From positions 9,562,273-9,626,272 of the forward strand of contig NC_049914.1 of assembly GCF_001411555.2 (NCBI RefSeq): a stretch of 64,000 bases of DNA. The letters run 5' to 3'. Below, in pieces: positions 1 through 13,100 of the stretch. Below the pieces are notes generated by a model, which saw only the letters and a program-made list of their open reading frames with translations, made no database searches and was not told where the DNA came from. Origin of the DNA: Juglans regia. Its lineage: Eukaryota > Streptophyta > Magnoliopsida > Fagales > Juglandaceae. Position 1 is the stretch's first letter. The number at the start of each line of letters is the position of its first letter. A program made the position numbers and the translations under genes.

Positions 1-924
1 TCGGTTATAATCGTATTATAAGCCATTCCTGACATACACATTAATCGTGAGTCAAGCAACCACACAAATGTATCTGTCTCTTCGTTTGATATAAGGCCAC
101 ATCCAAAAAGTATGAATTGGTTGTGGTGGCTGACTCCCACGAAAGGGGCAAATGACATTTTATATTTATTTGTCAAATATCAAACGTTATGACATCTCCA
201 AATGACTTATATGCTGCCTCATTTTGGGCATCCGCCCAAAACACATTTCTCAACCTCTCTTCTTCATCTAGATCCATCGCATAAAAAAACCTATTATTTT
301 TATCTTGATGCCGTACCAAATACTTGTGAAATGGCTCTGCATCTCCTTCTCCAAGCAACTCATTACGAACTTTGTTGATATGATTCATGCACTATTTCTC
401 TTAAAAAGTGAGATTCTCATACACGCCCCATTCAAAAAGCATAGTTTTGTAATTTTTAGCCGTACGGATTTCGGCTTTATCCATCATTTCAATTCTTTTT
501 TTTTTACGAACTTGATAATTTTTTACGGCAAGCAATATGTCTTGACATACTCGGGCTCACTACATGATTGTGTTTGAGGACGACATTGGATAACTGATAC
601 ATTCCATCAACTATTTGCTTTACATTAATCTTAATCTTGCAATCTGTCCCTCCTATCGGTTTTAATTGATAAACTTTTGATGACTTGCTTATTGGCTTAT
701 GATGACGATTGCATGTTGTGGTGAAGTATTTTACCTCCCCATAATCTCCAGTAGTCGATATTCTTTTCGACACTCCAAGTCCCTCTCTCCTGTTTGGCAT
801 ACTTTGTGTAGTATTTAATAACAACTGCTTGAGTCCTAAATATCATATCAACCTTTGGTTCTTCAACTTTTTGATTCTCGATATACTGAGATCTAGCTTG
901 CTCTTTTTGGTCTACATTAAGCAA
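1..924 (-). pseudogene. FAR1/FHY3-related (MULE-derived) gene fragment
   Basis: Reading leftward, a FAR1-type DNA-binding segment comes first (about 824-560), with Cys/His spacing and a KHNHVVSP motif like the family's LxHNHxLxP. The start of the MULE transposase core follows (388-1), with NVFWADAQNEAAYKSFGDV and, one frame over after position 173, YLTNKYKMSFAPFVGVSHH. A stop and frame change sit at about 170-175, so the reading frame is broken. The family descends from Mutator-like transposases and includes light-signalling transcription factors; this copy is probably a decayed relative. The left end runs out of the window, so the SWIM zinc finger is not seen. Sure of family, less sure whether any product is made. 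Confidence 0.8.
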
Positions 925-1459
925 AACGTGATTTATTTAAAACCCTTAAGCATGTCATAAAATAATCGATTTTCAAAAGAGTCCATAAAACAATGCTATT
1001 AAAAATTCAATAATTAACATATAACCTCGTGGAGTGTTAGGACCCTCACTGTCGTGTTCTTCATCGAAAAATATCAATCGATACGGTTTCATCTTGATTA
1101 TAGCTATAAAAAATATACATAAAACATTTCTATACAAAATTAAAATTATATAACCGAATGTGTAAAATCTGTATATTGAATGTGTAAAATCTAAGAATGT
1201 GCAAAAATGTCAATTTATCCTTATAACTCACTTTCTGGAATGTCTAAAAATGAAAACTCAGAGAATGTGTAAAAATGCCATTTTTATCCCCTAGAACTCA
1301 CTTTCTAAATTGTGTGAAAATGAGATATTGGAAAGCATAATGATGAGATATTGCGTAAAAGGAATCGATACCTGAAACTCACTTTCTGTAAAAGGACAAC
1401 GTCAGCGATAGATACCAAGAAAAGAAGAAGAAGAAGAATAATGAAGAAATGGGAACCAA

Positions 1460-1500
<41 letters not shown>

Positions 1501-1935
1501 ACAAGTCTCAAGTGGAATGTTGAGTGTGTGAACAAGGAGACGTGCGGGACATTGAGTGTGTGAACTACAGACGGGATATCATGGTAGTAATGTAGAGGCT
1601 AAATTTTAAAAAAAGAAAAAAAGAAAAAAAACTGACATGGCACAATCTTTGTGGGATCCCTGTGTATCTGTAGCAGCTCCATAAAATTAATATTTGTCTT
1701 CATCTTAAACCTAACTCCAACTTCATATTAAGATTAATATTTGTCTTCACTTTAATCTATCGCGTGATGATCAAGACCTAACTCTAACTTAGTGCCAATC
1801 AATTTAGCCTTCTTTGAGTCTTTTATTGTGTGCGAAAGATGCATGTTGGTTTGGTTGTTATCGTAAGTGTTATAGGTATGTTGATGGATTTTTTATGTTG
1901 ATATTAATTTACTTGATAATTGTTGAAATAGCGTG
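925..1935. other. AT-rich spacer between two divergent FAR1-like remnants
   Basis: No gene recognised. It holds a run of near-repeats of 'aatgtgtaaaa' at about 1155-1330 and the GA microsatellite listed separately. Confidence 0.5.
1461..1498. repeat. (GA)n microsatellite
   Basis: About 19 uninterrupted GA units. Confidence 0.97.
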
Positions 1936-4689
1936 ATGGACGAAGAGAAAGTTGGAAGGCCACCCAAGCCTTCTACATCGATTTCACTGACCTATGTATG
2001 ACACATTGGTTATTTGAAAATGTCGTAGTGTCATATATTGCAACATTTAGTTAATCAATTGTTTATTTTTATATTATAGGGATATTATGGTCCAGTAAAT
2101 CCACACTACTTGCCATATATGATGCCTCCAAATACATATCCAAACCCATATCTGTACGTTTGGGGTAGGCAGGTAGATATATTTTTAGTATATTGATTTT
2201 TTTTTTTATGTGCGTTCGTTTGAGTCTTTCTAATACAGTGGGTAATTGCAGCATCTAGCGATGCCACCCTTTGGACCAACCATACTTTACCCTCCGTCAA
2301 GTAATCCGGAGGAGTTGAGACTAGGTCAAGATATGACCCAAATAGTTCAATTTCACTCTTTTAATGATTTTTTTTGTACATCCGTACTTTTCGAATTGAC
2401 TAACACGGTGTGTAATTTCAGCATCCGAACATGCCGCCCTTTGTTACAACCATGCCCTTCTGGAGGAGTTGAGAGGAGTTTAAGATACGACCCAGGTAGC
2501 CCTTTCATGTTTTAACAAAGTTTTATTGTATGTTCGTACTACCGAGTCTTTTTAACATACTGGATAATTTTAGCATTCAGATATGCCACCATGTAGACCA
2601 AGTAAACCCTATCCACATTGCACAAGTGATTTATCAACTATGTCATTTAGTGCTGAAAATGAAAAGAATGTTAGAGGTACACTTTTAACCGGATGGGTTA
2701 ATATTCACTGTTTATAATGGAAATGATAATCCCAACCATACAATCTTTTCAAAAACTTCATCCGACGTAAATATAGAGTTGGATGCGGAGGGGATGAATG
2801 AAGTATTAGATGATGATGATGAACGAGTTGAGCCTCCAAAATCTGGTATGCAGTTTGCCACTAATAAAGAGGTTGCAGCCTATTACAAATAATATGCCAA
2901 ATAAGAGGGTTTTGGTGTTATCACAAAAATGAAGAATAGAGAGGCAGATGAGAGTGCAAAGTATGTGATGATTGACTATGCACATGGCTGCAGGTACTAT
3001 CCTAACCATTGTAATCTATCGAAGCCATGACCAACAAATAAAACGGATTGTAATGTGAAGACAAAATGCTTACTTGGTGAATGGGGTATGAGTGGTGACC
3101 ATTGTTGATCTGCTTCACAATCATAATACTGTCAGTCCACAAAATTCTAGATTGAAATTCTAGATTGTTTAGATCTTACAAATTTTAGATGAATACGGGT
3201 ATTCAGATGAATAAAAATTTCCAAGCATTAGTGACTGATGCAGGGGGTTTGAGAATTTATAATTTTAATAAAAAAATTGTCTCAATTTTATTGATAAAAC
3301 TAGACATTTAAGATTGGGAAAAGGAGGTGGTGAAGCATTAAATGATTATTTTAATAGAATGAGGGAAAAGAATAATGGCTTTGTGTCCATCGTGGATGTG
3401 GATGACAAGTGTAGAGTAAGGAATGTGTTTTGGTACGATGCATGAAATCGAGCGATGTACGAGTATTTCATAGATGTTATTATGTTTGATACGATATACC
3501 TAACAAACAGATACGAGATGCCATTTACTCCCTTTGTTGGTATCAACCATCATGGACAATCCATATTGTTAGAGGCAAGCTTAATTTCAAGTGAGGACAC
3601 AAGTACTTTTATGTGGTTGTTTGAAGCATAGTTGCAATATATGAATGGATGGGCACCCCAATTCATCATAACAGATCAAAATCGGGCAATGAATAGTGAT
3701 ATTGCCATTATATTCCCAAATAATCATTATAGATATTGTCTATGACATATAATGAGAAAATTGCCCAAGAAATTGGGATCACACTTGAATTCAACACAAG
3801 GTTGAAGACTTCCATTCAGAGTTCACTCTATGATACATAGAGTTGCGAAGAGTTTGAGGAGAAGTGGGGGCACCTACTTCATAAATATGACTTTGCTGAT
3901 AATGCATTGTTGCATGGGTTGTACAATGAGAGATCATTTTGGGTATCAGTATACTTGAAGAGTGTATTTTGGGCTAGTATGAGCACTACACAACGGTTTG
4001 TGCATTATAATAATCATTTAAAGAATTTGTCGATCAAATTGACAATGCCCTGAGGAAGAAGGTGGAAGTGGAGACGACGACTGATTTCAATTATTCCAAC
4101 CAAACGATCCCATGTGCATCATCATGGAGCATTGAGAGGCAGTTTTAAACATTGTAAACGAATGCAAAGTTTAAAGAGGTCCAACAAGAGGTTTGATGAA
4201 TATTTTGTGTAATTCGCATTGTCAACATGCAAGGTTGTATTTCTACCTTCGATGTTTTTGAAGAAAAAATCTACCTTCGATGATCATGTAAAAACCGTCA
4301 AGTACTTAATTCACTATAACGAGGAGGAATTCAAAGTTAAATGCACGTGTGGACTGTTTGAGATGAGTGAGATTATCTGTAGGCATGCATTTAAAGTCTG
4401 TCATATGAAGAACATTAAGGAGGTGATAGATAAATATGTCTTGGACTGATGGAGAAAAGACTTAAAGAGAAAATACATAGTTGTTGAGAGTAGCTATGAT
4501 GACTTGCGGGTCAATGCGGATGCAGGATATGACCTTGTGGTTAAAATATGTTTGAAATTGGATATGCGTGTATCCCCAAGTGATGACCATGTCAATGCAT
4601 TCTTGCGTGTTTTGGATGACTTTGAGAGGGATTTTGTAGGATTACAACTTGAGATCGGTTCAACCATATATAAAATGTTAGAATTTTAA
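1936..4689 (+). pseudogene. FAR1/FHY3-related (MULE-derived) gene, degenerate
   Basis: A start-like MDEEKVGRPPKP at 1936 leads into short Pro-rich exons separated by introns (2080-2680). A FAR1 DNA-binding segment follows (about 2830-3120), then the MULE transposase core (3410-3760, with RNVFWYDA, DVIMFDTIYLTNRYEMPF and FIITDQNRAM). A SWIM zinc finger lies at 4345-4400 (CTC, then CRH in CTCGLFEMSEIICRHAFKV), and a typical FRS C-terminus (4450-4689) ends the gene. In-frame stops interrupt it at about 2891, 3444, 3630, 3744 and 4447, and frame changes are needed, so it is not a working full-length gene. Domain order is that of FHY3/FAR1 proteins, domesticated from Mutator-like transposons. It faces away from the first remnant. 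Confidence 0.82.
2235..2640 (+). repeat. Three tandem copies of an intron-exon unit in the FAR1-like remnant
   Basis: Three units of about 150 bp each contain a T-rich intron end with 'cgt...tgagtcttt', an acceptor of the form 'taatttcag' and an exon beginning CAT..G/A.ATGCC (2251, 2422 and 2575 areas). They encode related HLAMPPFGPTILYP / HPNMPPFVTTMP / HSDMPPCRPSKPYP peptides. Divergence between copies shows the duplication is old. Confidence 0.7.
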
Positions 4690-5856
4690 TATAGACCATT
4701 ATGAATATTAAAGTACTAAGCTATTAATATTATAAATATAATTAAAATTAAATTGGTCTTTCTACATATCACTTATTAAAAATATTTAGTTTATAAATTT
4801 TTTGACAAAGTGGTATGCGTTCATTCCTAGATATCAAATAATTGGTATTTTATTTTAACTTCTTTTGCCTTTTTAGTTGTGTTACTTGGTGACACTGTGT
4901 ATAATATATTTATGCTAAGTCAATGTGATAATATTTAAAAAATAAAAGACCGCCAATGAAATAAATAAGAAAAGAGTCCACAACATTGTTAAGCTGGGGT
5001 GATGCTACTCATTGTCTCAACATGTATTATATATATTTTATTACTTATTTTATTATTATTAATTGAGTTATTATACTCATCATCTATAATATATACCGCA
5101 TACTTATTATGAGAAAAAGGAAAAAAATAAAATAAAAGATGTGTGGTGTGTTGTGTATGTCAAGTAGAATTATTCACAAGTTAATGTGTTAACACATTAC
5201 TTATTGTGGGATCCATTTAACTTAAAAATCAAACACTAATCGTTTTTAATAAAGTTATTTTACTCTCAAATCGGTATCTAGAGCACATCATTCACATAAC
5301 TTAAATAATAAGATATGATTTGTAACACTCAATTTTTAAAATTGATCTCTCAATTCTTTTAAAAACTTTTATTTAGAATACTTTTATATCAGCGATTTGT
5401 TATGTATATAAAAAATAGAGCTTACGAATATAATTTTTCTGAAAACTAATATAAAATTTCAATAGCTATGATTTTATCTAGTAGCCATAATTATGAAATC
5501 ACAACTTGTAATTATATAAACAAATAAATGAAAGTCATAGCTATTATGTTGACAAAGTGAAAATATTTTTAAGAACTTTTATAATTCTTAGCACTCAATA
5601 ACACACGAAAATTTATTATAAAAGTAAACAATTACAATCTATTTAAACACTTACAAATCTTTTGTAATATAAATAATAGAGGAAAACTATTTTTAAAATT
5701 TTGTACAGGTATTGATTAGTTTATGAAGATCAACCCCCCTTCAACAGTTATGCGTTTTTTATTTATTTATTTATTTTATATGCAAGTTATCAAAATTCAC
5801 AACAAACATTATTACTAATCAGAATTTATAATGTACATCTTATATTTGATGTTTAA
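4690..5856. other. AT-rich intergenic sequence
   Basis: No gene, RNA or complete transposon recognised. Confidence 0.5.
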
Positions 5857-6024
5857 GTTACGTTTGGGTAGTGAGGATTCTCAAATATTTTATGAATAAT
5901 AATGAAAAAATAATAAAAAAGTAATGATAGAATATTGAATAGTAGTAAATAATAGTAAAAAATAGATAAAAAAAATAATAAATAAAAGTGAGATATTTTG
6001 AGAATACAGTATCCAAATTAGGCC
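5857..6024. repeat. MITE, PIF/Harbinger-like, TAA target site
   Basis: Ends are GTTACGTTTGGG and CCAAATTAGGCC, flanked by TAA (5854-5856 and 6025-6027). The interior is AT-rich without coding potential. Confidence 0.65.
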
Positions 6025-6315
6025 TAAATCGTTCATTTTTTAGAAGTTCTATATGTTACTAGTGAAATGATGTGAAAATATTGATGCTATAAGTTTTCAC
6101 ATTATTTATTGCAAAAAGATTTAATTTTTATATTTATTTAGTGGCTATTTTAGTCTCGCAATATCATAAATAATATAACTATTTATTTATTTTTGCCAAT
6201 ATTAACCATTAATTTGAATTTTATATGAAAATATTATTTGTTGACTTGAGGTATTACTATTCCTAAATTTTGAAGTTTTATAACTCGGAATGATTTTGGA
6301 ATAGCTTGATTATAA

Positions 6316-6504
6316 GCTTCGTTTGGAACCAAAAATCATCTCAACTCATCATTACAACTTTTTCAAATCTCAATACAAAATATAATAAACAATTCAACTT
6401 TTTCAAATCCTAAAATAATAATAATAATAATAAATAATATTCTAACAATATTTTATTATCTCAACTCAACTCAACTCAACTCACTTCAACATCCAAACGC
6501 AACC
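6316..6504. repeat. MITE of the GTTTGGAT/GAGATGAG family
   Basis: Inverted ends are GCTTCGTTTGGA and ATCCAAACGCAACC, flanked by TAA on both sides (6313-6315, 6505-6507). The interior carries the family core 'aaaatataataaacaattcaac' region. Confidence 0.8.
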
Positions 6505-6666
6505 TAAGAAACATTCTCAATCCATTTTTTTTTATCGTTATAATTTTTATAAGTTCTCATATAAAATATAATAATTAATTTAGTTTTTTTAAAATTTAAA
6601 ATAATAATATTATAATAATATTCTATTCAAATTTTATTTAAAATAATTTCATTTCATCTCTGCTTA

Positions 6667-6855
6667 GGATATGTTTGGATGTTGAAGTAAGTTGAGTTGA
6701 GATGATAAAATATTGTTATAATATTATTTTTTAATATTTTATTATTTTGAGATTTGAAAAAGTTAAATTGTTTATTATATTTTATGTTAAAATTTAAAAA
6801 AATTATAATGATAAATTAAGATGAATTGAGATGAATTTAAGATCCAAACTCATCC
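6667..6855. repeat. MITE of the GTTTGGAT/GAGATGAG family
   Basis: Inverted ends GGATATGTTTGGAT and ATCCAAACTCATCC are flanked by TTA (6664-6666 and 6856-6858). Orientation is opposite to the copy at 6316. Confidence 0.85.
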
Positions 6856-7070
6856 TTAATATTCTGTTTTGTATTTCAAGCGAAATGAGCAGCGCCAAAT
6901 CTTATTCCCTAACTATAATTTCAAAATTTTGGAAGAACAATTGAAAATTTTGACGGCCTTTTGGCTCCGCTCCGCAAACCGCCAAAGCAGACACTAATCA
7001 CCTGCTCACACGAAAGGCACAACCCGTGACACTCCACTTGCGACACTATGCTTCGTCGATTTATATCTTA

Positions 7071-7138
7071 TCAACGGTTCAAATCATCTCTTTACCAGTC
7101 ACGAGGATTGATAGTATCAACCGTTGATAGGCTCCAAT
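7071..7138 (+). promoter_or_regulatory. Histone H4 upstream elements
   Basis: TATCAACGGTT (7069-7079) and the near-palindrome TATCAACCGTTGATA (7115-7129) carry AACGG/CCGTT cores like MYB/MSA-type cell-cycle sites. A CCAAT box lies at 7134-7138. The motifs are seen; a role in S-phase or G2/M expression is inferred. Confidence 0.5.
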
Positions 7139-7199
7139 ATCCAACGATTCCCATTTATCCCCGCTCGAACTTCAAAAACCCAAAACTGAAGACCCCCGC

Positions 7200-7209
7200 T
7201 ATATAAATA
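7200..7209 (+). promoter_or_regulatory. TATA box of histone H4
   Basis: TATATAAATA lies 102 bp before the H4 start codon, a normal distance for a plant histone gene. Confidence 0.8.
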
Positions 7210-7280
7210 CCCCCAGATACTCCGTATATCTTCATCCAATTGACTACCAACCATCTGTACGAGTTCAGTTTTTGCAGTGA

Positions 7281-7622
<342 letters not shown>

Positions 7623-9870
7623 ATTGTATACTTGGGGCTTTAAGATGGTTAGGTCTTAGCGGTGCTTGTAGGTCTTGGCTATAGATCAGTTTCCACTGTT
7701 CTTTTGTGTTTGTTTCCTGGTCTATGTGATTCGAACCTTAAATTGGAAGTATTTGATTTCTCTTTTCTGGAAAGGTATTTTTTTGGTCGTGGCTCTTGGA
7801 AGTTATTGTTGTCAATCTGTTTTAATATCTTGAAGCTGGGTAAGTTAGGAGTCCGCAAGCTTTTAGGTCTCCTTCAGACTTTTCTGACGTGGTAAAAAGA
7901 ATATAATCTCTATGTTATTCGTCGTGAATAATGGTGAGTGAGGTTTTCATGGGTTATCTCTCTTTTTATCTTGTTAACTCTTTGGCCAGTAGTGTTTTAC
8001 GTTTGCAAGTTTATCCTTCCCCATGAACTGTCACAGGATTGCTGCATTTTTGGTCCTCCAGATACCCTGCTTCTGACGATGAGTTTTAATTGGTCTTTGT
8101 TGTGTTTAATTACCCTCGTTTACCTTGGAGATTTGAAATTTCCTATGATTGTCGCCTATTCTCTGTTTGGCTGTGTCCAAAGTAGGGATGGCATTTGACA
8201 CCGTTGATTTAATTGCTCATATGGTTAACCAATTTACTTTTGGATTTTTTGTTCGTAGAATTATATAAATAAGAAATCCACTGTATTTATTCTGTTAAAG
8301 AAGAGTTTTCATTTGATCTCTTCCTGCGCTCCGAGAAAAGTCGATGGCGTTTTGCTTTCGTGTTTCGTTCCTTGATGCTAATTGTAAACATATTCTGGCT
8401 TGGGGTTTTATTTTCTTCTTTTTGTTTTCAGGATTTCCTTTTTGGGTCAGTTCGTTGTTTTTTGGACCCTAGACTTTGTATTGTGTTTTATGTGGTCACA
8501 AAGAACAAGAGAGTAATTTCAAACTGGATGGTGTCAAGAGGGGGTTTATACCCTTGAATAGCCTTTCGACAGGTAGCCGTTAATAAAAGATAAAAATAGA
8601 AAATCCCATTTTCTCTCCCCTCAAGCCGCACCCTTCTGTCTCTCTCCATTCAAGCCATCGCAGCTTGAAACTGTCACGGCTATCGCATCCGTGCTCTCTC
8701 TCTCAAGCCGAACGACGTCTGCTTGGTTGTGAGAAGAGGAAAAGAAACGGCAAATCTTAACTTTGTGAAATGATTCGAACTACAGTAGAAGAGTTAAACG
8801 ATAAATGGAAAACTGAGTAAAGGATCCATCAGATGGATGTGTTGGCCTCCTAGCAACTCAAGATCCCTGCTGCACGAGAAAGCATAAATCATCCTCAATC
8901 ACCCAGAATGAGATATAGGAGATGGAGTTGCAGAGACCAGCCCAACAAACAAAACACGACATCAATCAATATTTCATTTATAACTTTGGTCATGGCTTCG
9001 ACCTGAAATCACCCATTTGATCTACAAGATCTTGCAAATCCTCACCGCAGTTGGCTGGTTGTGCAACCAAATCCTCTATTTCTGCATCGATTTCTGATTG
9101 TTAATCCACCAAAGCTTCTTCCTCTGGCATTTCCAGCAATCAAATCTTCATTCAGTAGCTCCTCCCATATTGTCTCGGCTGCTATGGCTAGAGGGGAGAG
9201 ATAAACGGGAGAAATTGTATAGGATTATCTATGGTTGGTTCTATTCTAATCTTCTTAAAAATAGTGATGCGTCAAAAGGCAATTGGAGGGTATAAACATT
9301 CTCTTCATATGGCTAGACGTTGAGTTGAACTATTTATAAATAATAATAATAAAAAAAATTTATAAATAATAAGAAAAATATTATTTATTATTTTTACACA
9401 TTATATTTTATTTTTATTTATTTATTTATTATTAAATATGTAATATATAGATAATGAGTATAAAAATTTAATTAATTTAAAAAGTAGAAAACTTAAAAGA
9501 ATAAAAAATAAAAATAAAAATATATATAATTTATAGTATATAAAAATGCTGTGAAGCTGAAATAATAAAGAGATAATCTTAACATTTTGTCAATGACCTC
9601 ACTAACCAAAAATATCCTTCCACTTTCTCTTATTCATTCTACTGCAGCGTCGGTTTTTTGTTTTTTGAAAATTCATCCTCGGTTTTTGAATCAATAGTCA
9701 ATATCTAGAGTCAGAATTAGTTATTATATGTTAAATTAGCCTCTATAAATACCGTCTTTTCTTTTTAAAAATTAGCAAAATTTTCACTCAATGATTGCAT
9801 CTCGAAGACACTGACGTGGATATTTCCACCGATTCTGACAACAACAACGAGAGCATTCCTTCAACAAATT
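7623..9870. other. H4 downstream sequence and intergenic region
   Basis: The T-rich stretch up to about 8560 looks like H4 3' UTR and intergenic sequence. From 8570 to 9300 lies non-coding sequence with CT-rich patches. AT-rich sequence follows (9320-9560). No gene or RNA recognised. Confidence 0.45.
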
Positions 9871-10101
9871 GCTTCACTGCCAGCCATTCGTCTCTCGCTC
9901 TCGAATAAAATAGAACAACCTCAGCCTATATATATAAAATAAAAAAACAGAACAACCTCGGCCTTCGCCTCCACCACACCACGCCTCCTCCTTCACTCCA
10001 CATACACATCCACCGGAGACCGGACGTTCGCACACCGCGGGAGGCTTTAGCTCTGGCTTTACGATTCTGGCATTTACGGCAGTCATTCTTCGGTTGTCAG
10101 T

Positions 10102-13100
10102 ATGGGACTACCGAGCGACGACGTCGTTGTGATCGAGAAGGGAAATGGGAAGGGCGAGCCCTTCGTCATCACGATTAATTGCCCCGATAAAACCGGACTC
10201 GGATGCGATATTTGCAGAGTAATCCTCGAATTCGGTCTCTACATAACTAAAGGAGGTATGGTATATACCATAGATTTAATCTTGATTATTATTTTGTTTT
10301 TTTATTTCTATGCAATAATGTCTTGAATATCCGATGCTTGACAGTTGACACTCAAATTCTTCGGAGTTAGTTTATTATTATTATTATTATTATTATTGAT
10401 TTTAATTCATTGGTGAATCTTCGTGCTTTCTTTGATTAATAATTTTTCTCTTAACTATTTCTGCTTCCTGGACCAGTAATTAACTCCAGTTTTTTTTTGG
10501 TAAGTAGTGATTAACTCCAGTTTTTCTCGTCTACTTTGTGAACAACCTCATTTATTTCTATCTACCTCATTAATTTTCGTGGAGCGCTGACTTGTCTGAT
10601 ACTCTTAACCTTTTTATTTGATTCATCATCCGAATTTAAACGAAAACTTTTAGTTTTGGTAGAATTTTGTTCGAGGTGGGTATAGAAAGTTGTTATCTAT
10701 TCATTTATACATATTTTAGCTTATAACTTTTTAAAAATGTAATTATCTTTCCAGTTTCCTAAGTAATAAAAAAGAACTTTAGCTTTTGCCTTTGTTATGC
10801 AGTAGCCTATAGGAAGATATTTGTAATGAATGATGTGGTCGTTGAGTGAAAATTGTTGTAAATTTGATATGCTTATACCATGACTTTCGGTGAAATTCTT
10901 TTTCTGCCACACTATTTTGATTATCATCCTCTACATTCTGGTTATAGATGTTTCCACTGATGGGAGGTGGTGCTACATTATATTATGGGTAGTTCCTCGT
11001 TCCAGCTCCCTCATCTTGCGATGGTCGAATATAAAAGACCGCCTCCAATCAATATGCCCATCATGTTTGGTGTCGTTTTACTTTGACCAACCATCTACAC
11101 GCTCGATGTCCTCTGTGGTTTACCTATTGAAGTTTTTTTGCCTTGACCGGAATGGTCTGCTACATGGTACTAGCAATTCTCTCTAGTCCTTGTGTGTCCT
11201 TTGTTGCTTTATTTCTTTGTATTGTGGTTCTAATGCAGCTGTGAAAATCTCTTTAGACGTTACGCATGTTCTCTGCGAGCTTGAGCTTAAAATTCAAAGA
11301 GTAAAAGTGATGACGACTCCAGATGGCAGAGTTCTTGACCTCTTCTTCATTACGGATAGCATGTGAGATTTTGTTTTGAAGTTTCTACTAAACTTTCTAA
11401 CGCACTGAGCTTTTTGTTGATAAGTATTTTGACACACACAGATACTCCCCCGGTTAAGGAGTCATGCATTACAATAGGAATTTCCAATTCTCTGGAAAAT
11501 AATATTTATATATATTGTATTTTCTTATAAGTATATATATGTATATATTGTCAATTGATTCGATTGCTTTTGCAGCCTCATATAATTTCCTTGTTTTGGA
11601 CCATTTAATAAGCGGTCCCCTTCTGGCCATAGAAATAAATGTCATGTGATTTGTCATTTTCATTTGTCTTTTATATTATCACATCACTGACTTGCCTCAC
11701 CTTGGATATTGTAAAGTTTTTTTTTGTGCTCACTTTTCTGATTCTCATTTTCATATATGGTTCCCATACAACTAAGAATTGTTAATCAGGCACTCTTAGG
11801 GAAATGGTTGTAGAGTTATCACCAGGAAGGGGGTGCTTTTTGGAGGAATGTTGTTGACTCCCAATTTGGAAGTATTTGTTGTTGTTGTTGTGGGGTTGGG
11901 GGGAGGGGGAGGGGGGGTGTGCTGGTGTTCAAATGGGGTGAGAGGTGTGGGAGTGTGGAAATTTATTCGGAACGGATGGGAGATTTCATTTGCAATTTCA
12001 GATATGTGATGGGTAGGGGATCTCGAATCTGATTTTCCCGCGATATTTGGTGTGGAGATGTTGCTCTAAAGATTGTTTTCCCTTCTCTTTTTAGGTTTGC
12101 ATTGGATCAGGGTGCTTCTGTGGCAGACTATATGGACAACTCTAATGACTCTTTGTAGTGAAATGTGATGTTTATTAGAGCTGTTTGGAATTGGGAGATG
12201 GGAGATATCTCTGATTTTTCCAGCATGTTGTATGCCCTGAATATTGAGAGCTTTTGGGGGGGGGGGGGGATAGGATTCATCATGGGAATAAGAACTTTTC
12301 GGTCAGATCATTGTACAAGGTTACGTTGAACCAATCATCTAATGATTTTCGTTGGAAGTGCATTTGGAGAAGCAAAGTGCCCCTCAAGGTTGCTTTTTTT
12401 TGGTTGGTTGGCAGCTCATGGGAAAATTCTGACTGTAGATAATTTGAAAAAACGTGATATACTTATAATGGATTGGTGCTTTATGTGCAGAAGGAATGGT
12501 GAATTGGTGGACCACCACCTTCTCCATTGTGAAGTGGTAAAAGTTCTATTGGATGAGATTTTTGATAGGCTTGGTATTGCTTGGGAGATGCCTAGGAGGG
12601 TGGTGGATCTATTGGCCTGTTGGAGAGGAATCCAGGGTTATCGTCAAATTGAGGCTGTTTGGAAGGTGGTGCGGGTGCCATTATGTCTTATGTGGTGTAT
12701 ATGAAATGAGAGGAACAAACGTTGTTTTGAAAATAGAGAACGTTCATTGGGAGGGATTAGAGATATTTTTTTCCCTTACATTGTTACTTTGGGCATTGTC
12801 TATCGTATTGGATGAGATTAGTTTTCATGATTGCTGCTATTTCCAGCTCCTAGCTTGTAATTAGGTGTTTTCCATTTTTTACAACTAGGGCTTAGATCAG
12901 AATCCCGTTATGTCCATGGAAATTTCGATTTTTCTCGAAGGAATTCCGTTATTGAGCAACTGGAAATTGATAAATCAGATACATCAAAGAAACTAGGGCA
13001 TGGAGCAGAATTGACTGCACAAGATTACTTCCCTGACTTTGGTTGATTAAGTTTCTTAGTAATCATGAGATTCTTATTTATAAATGTTCCAGTCGGGCAG

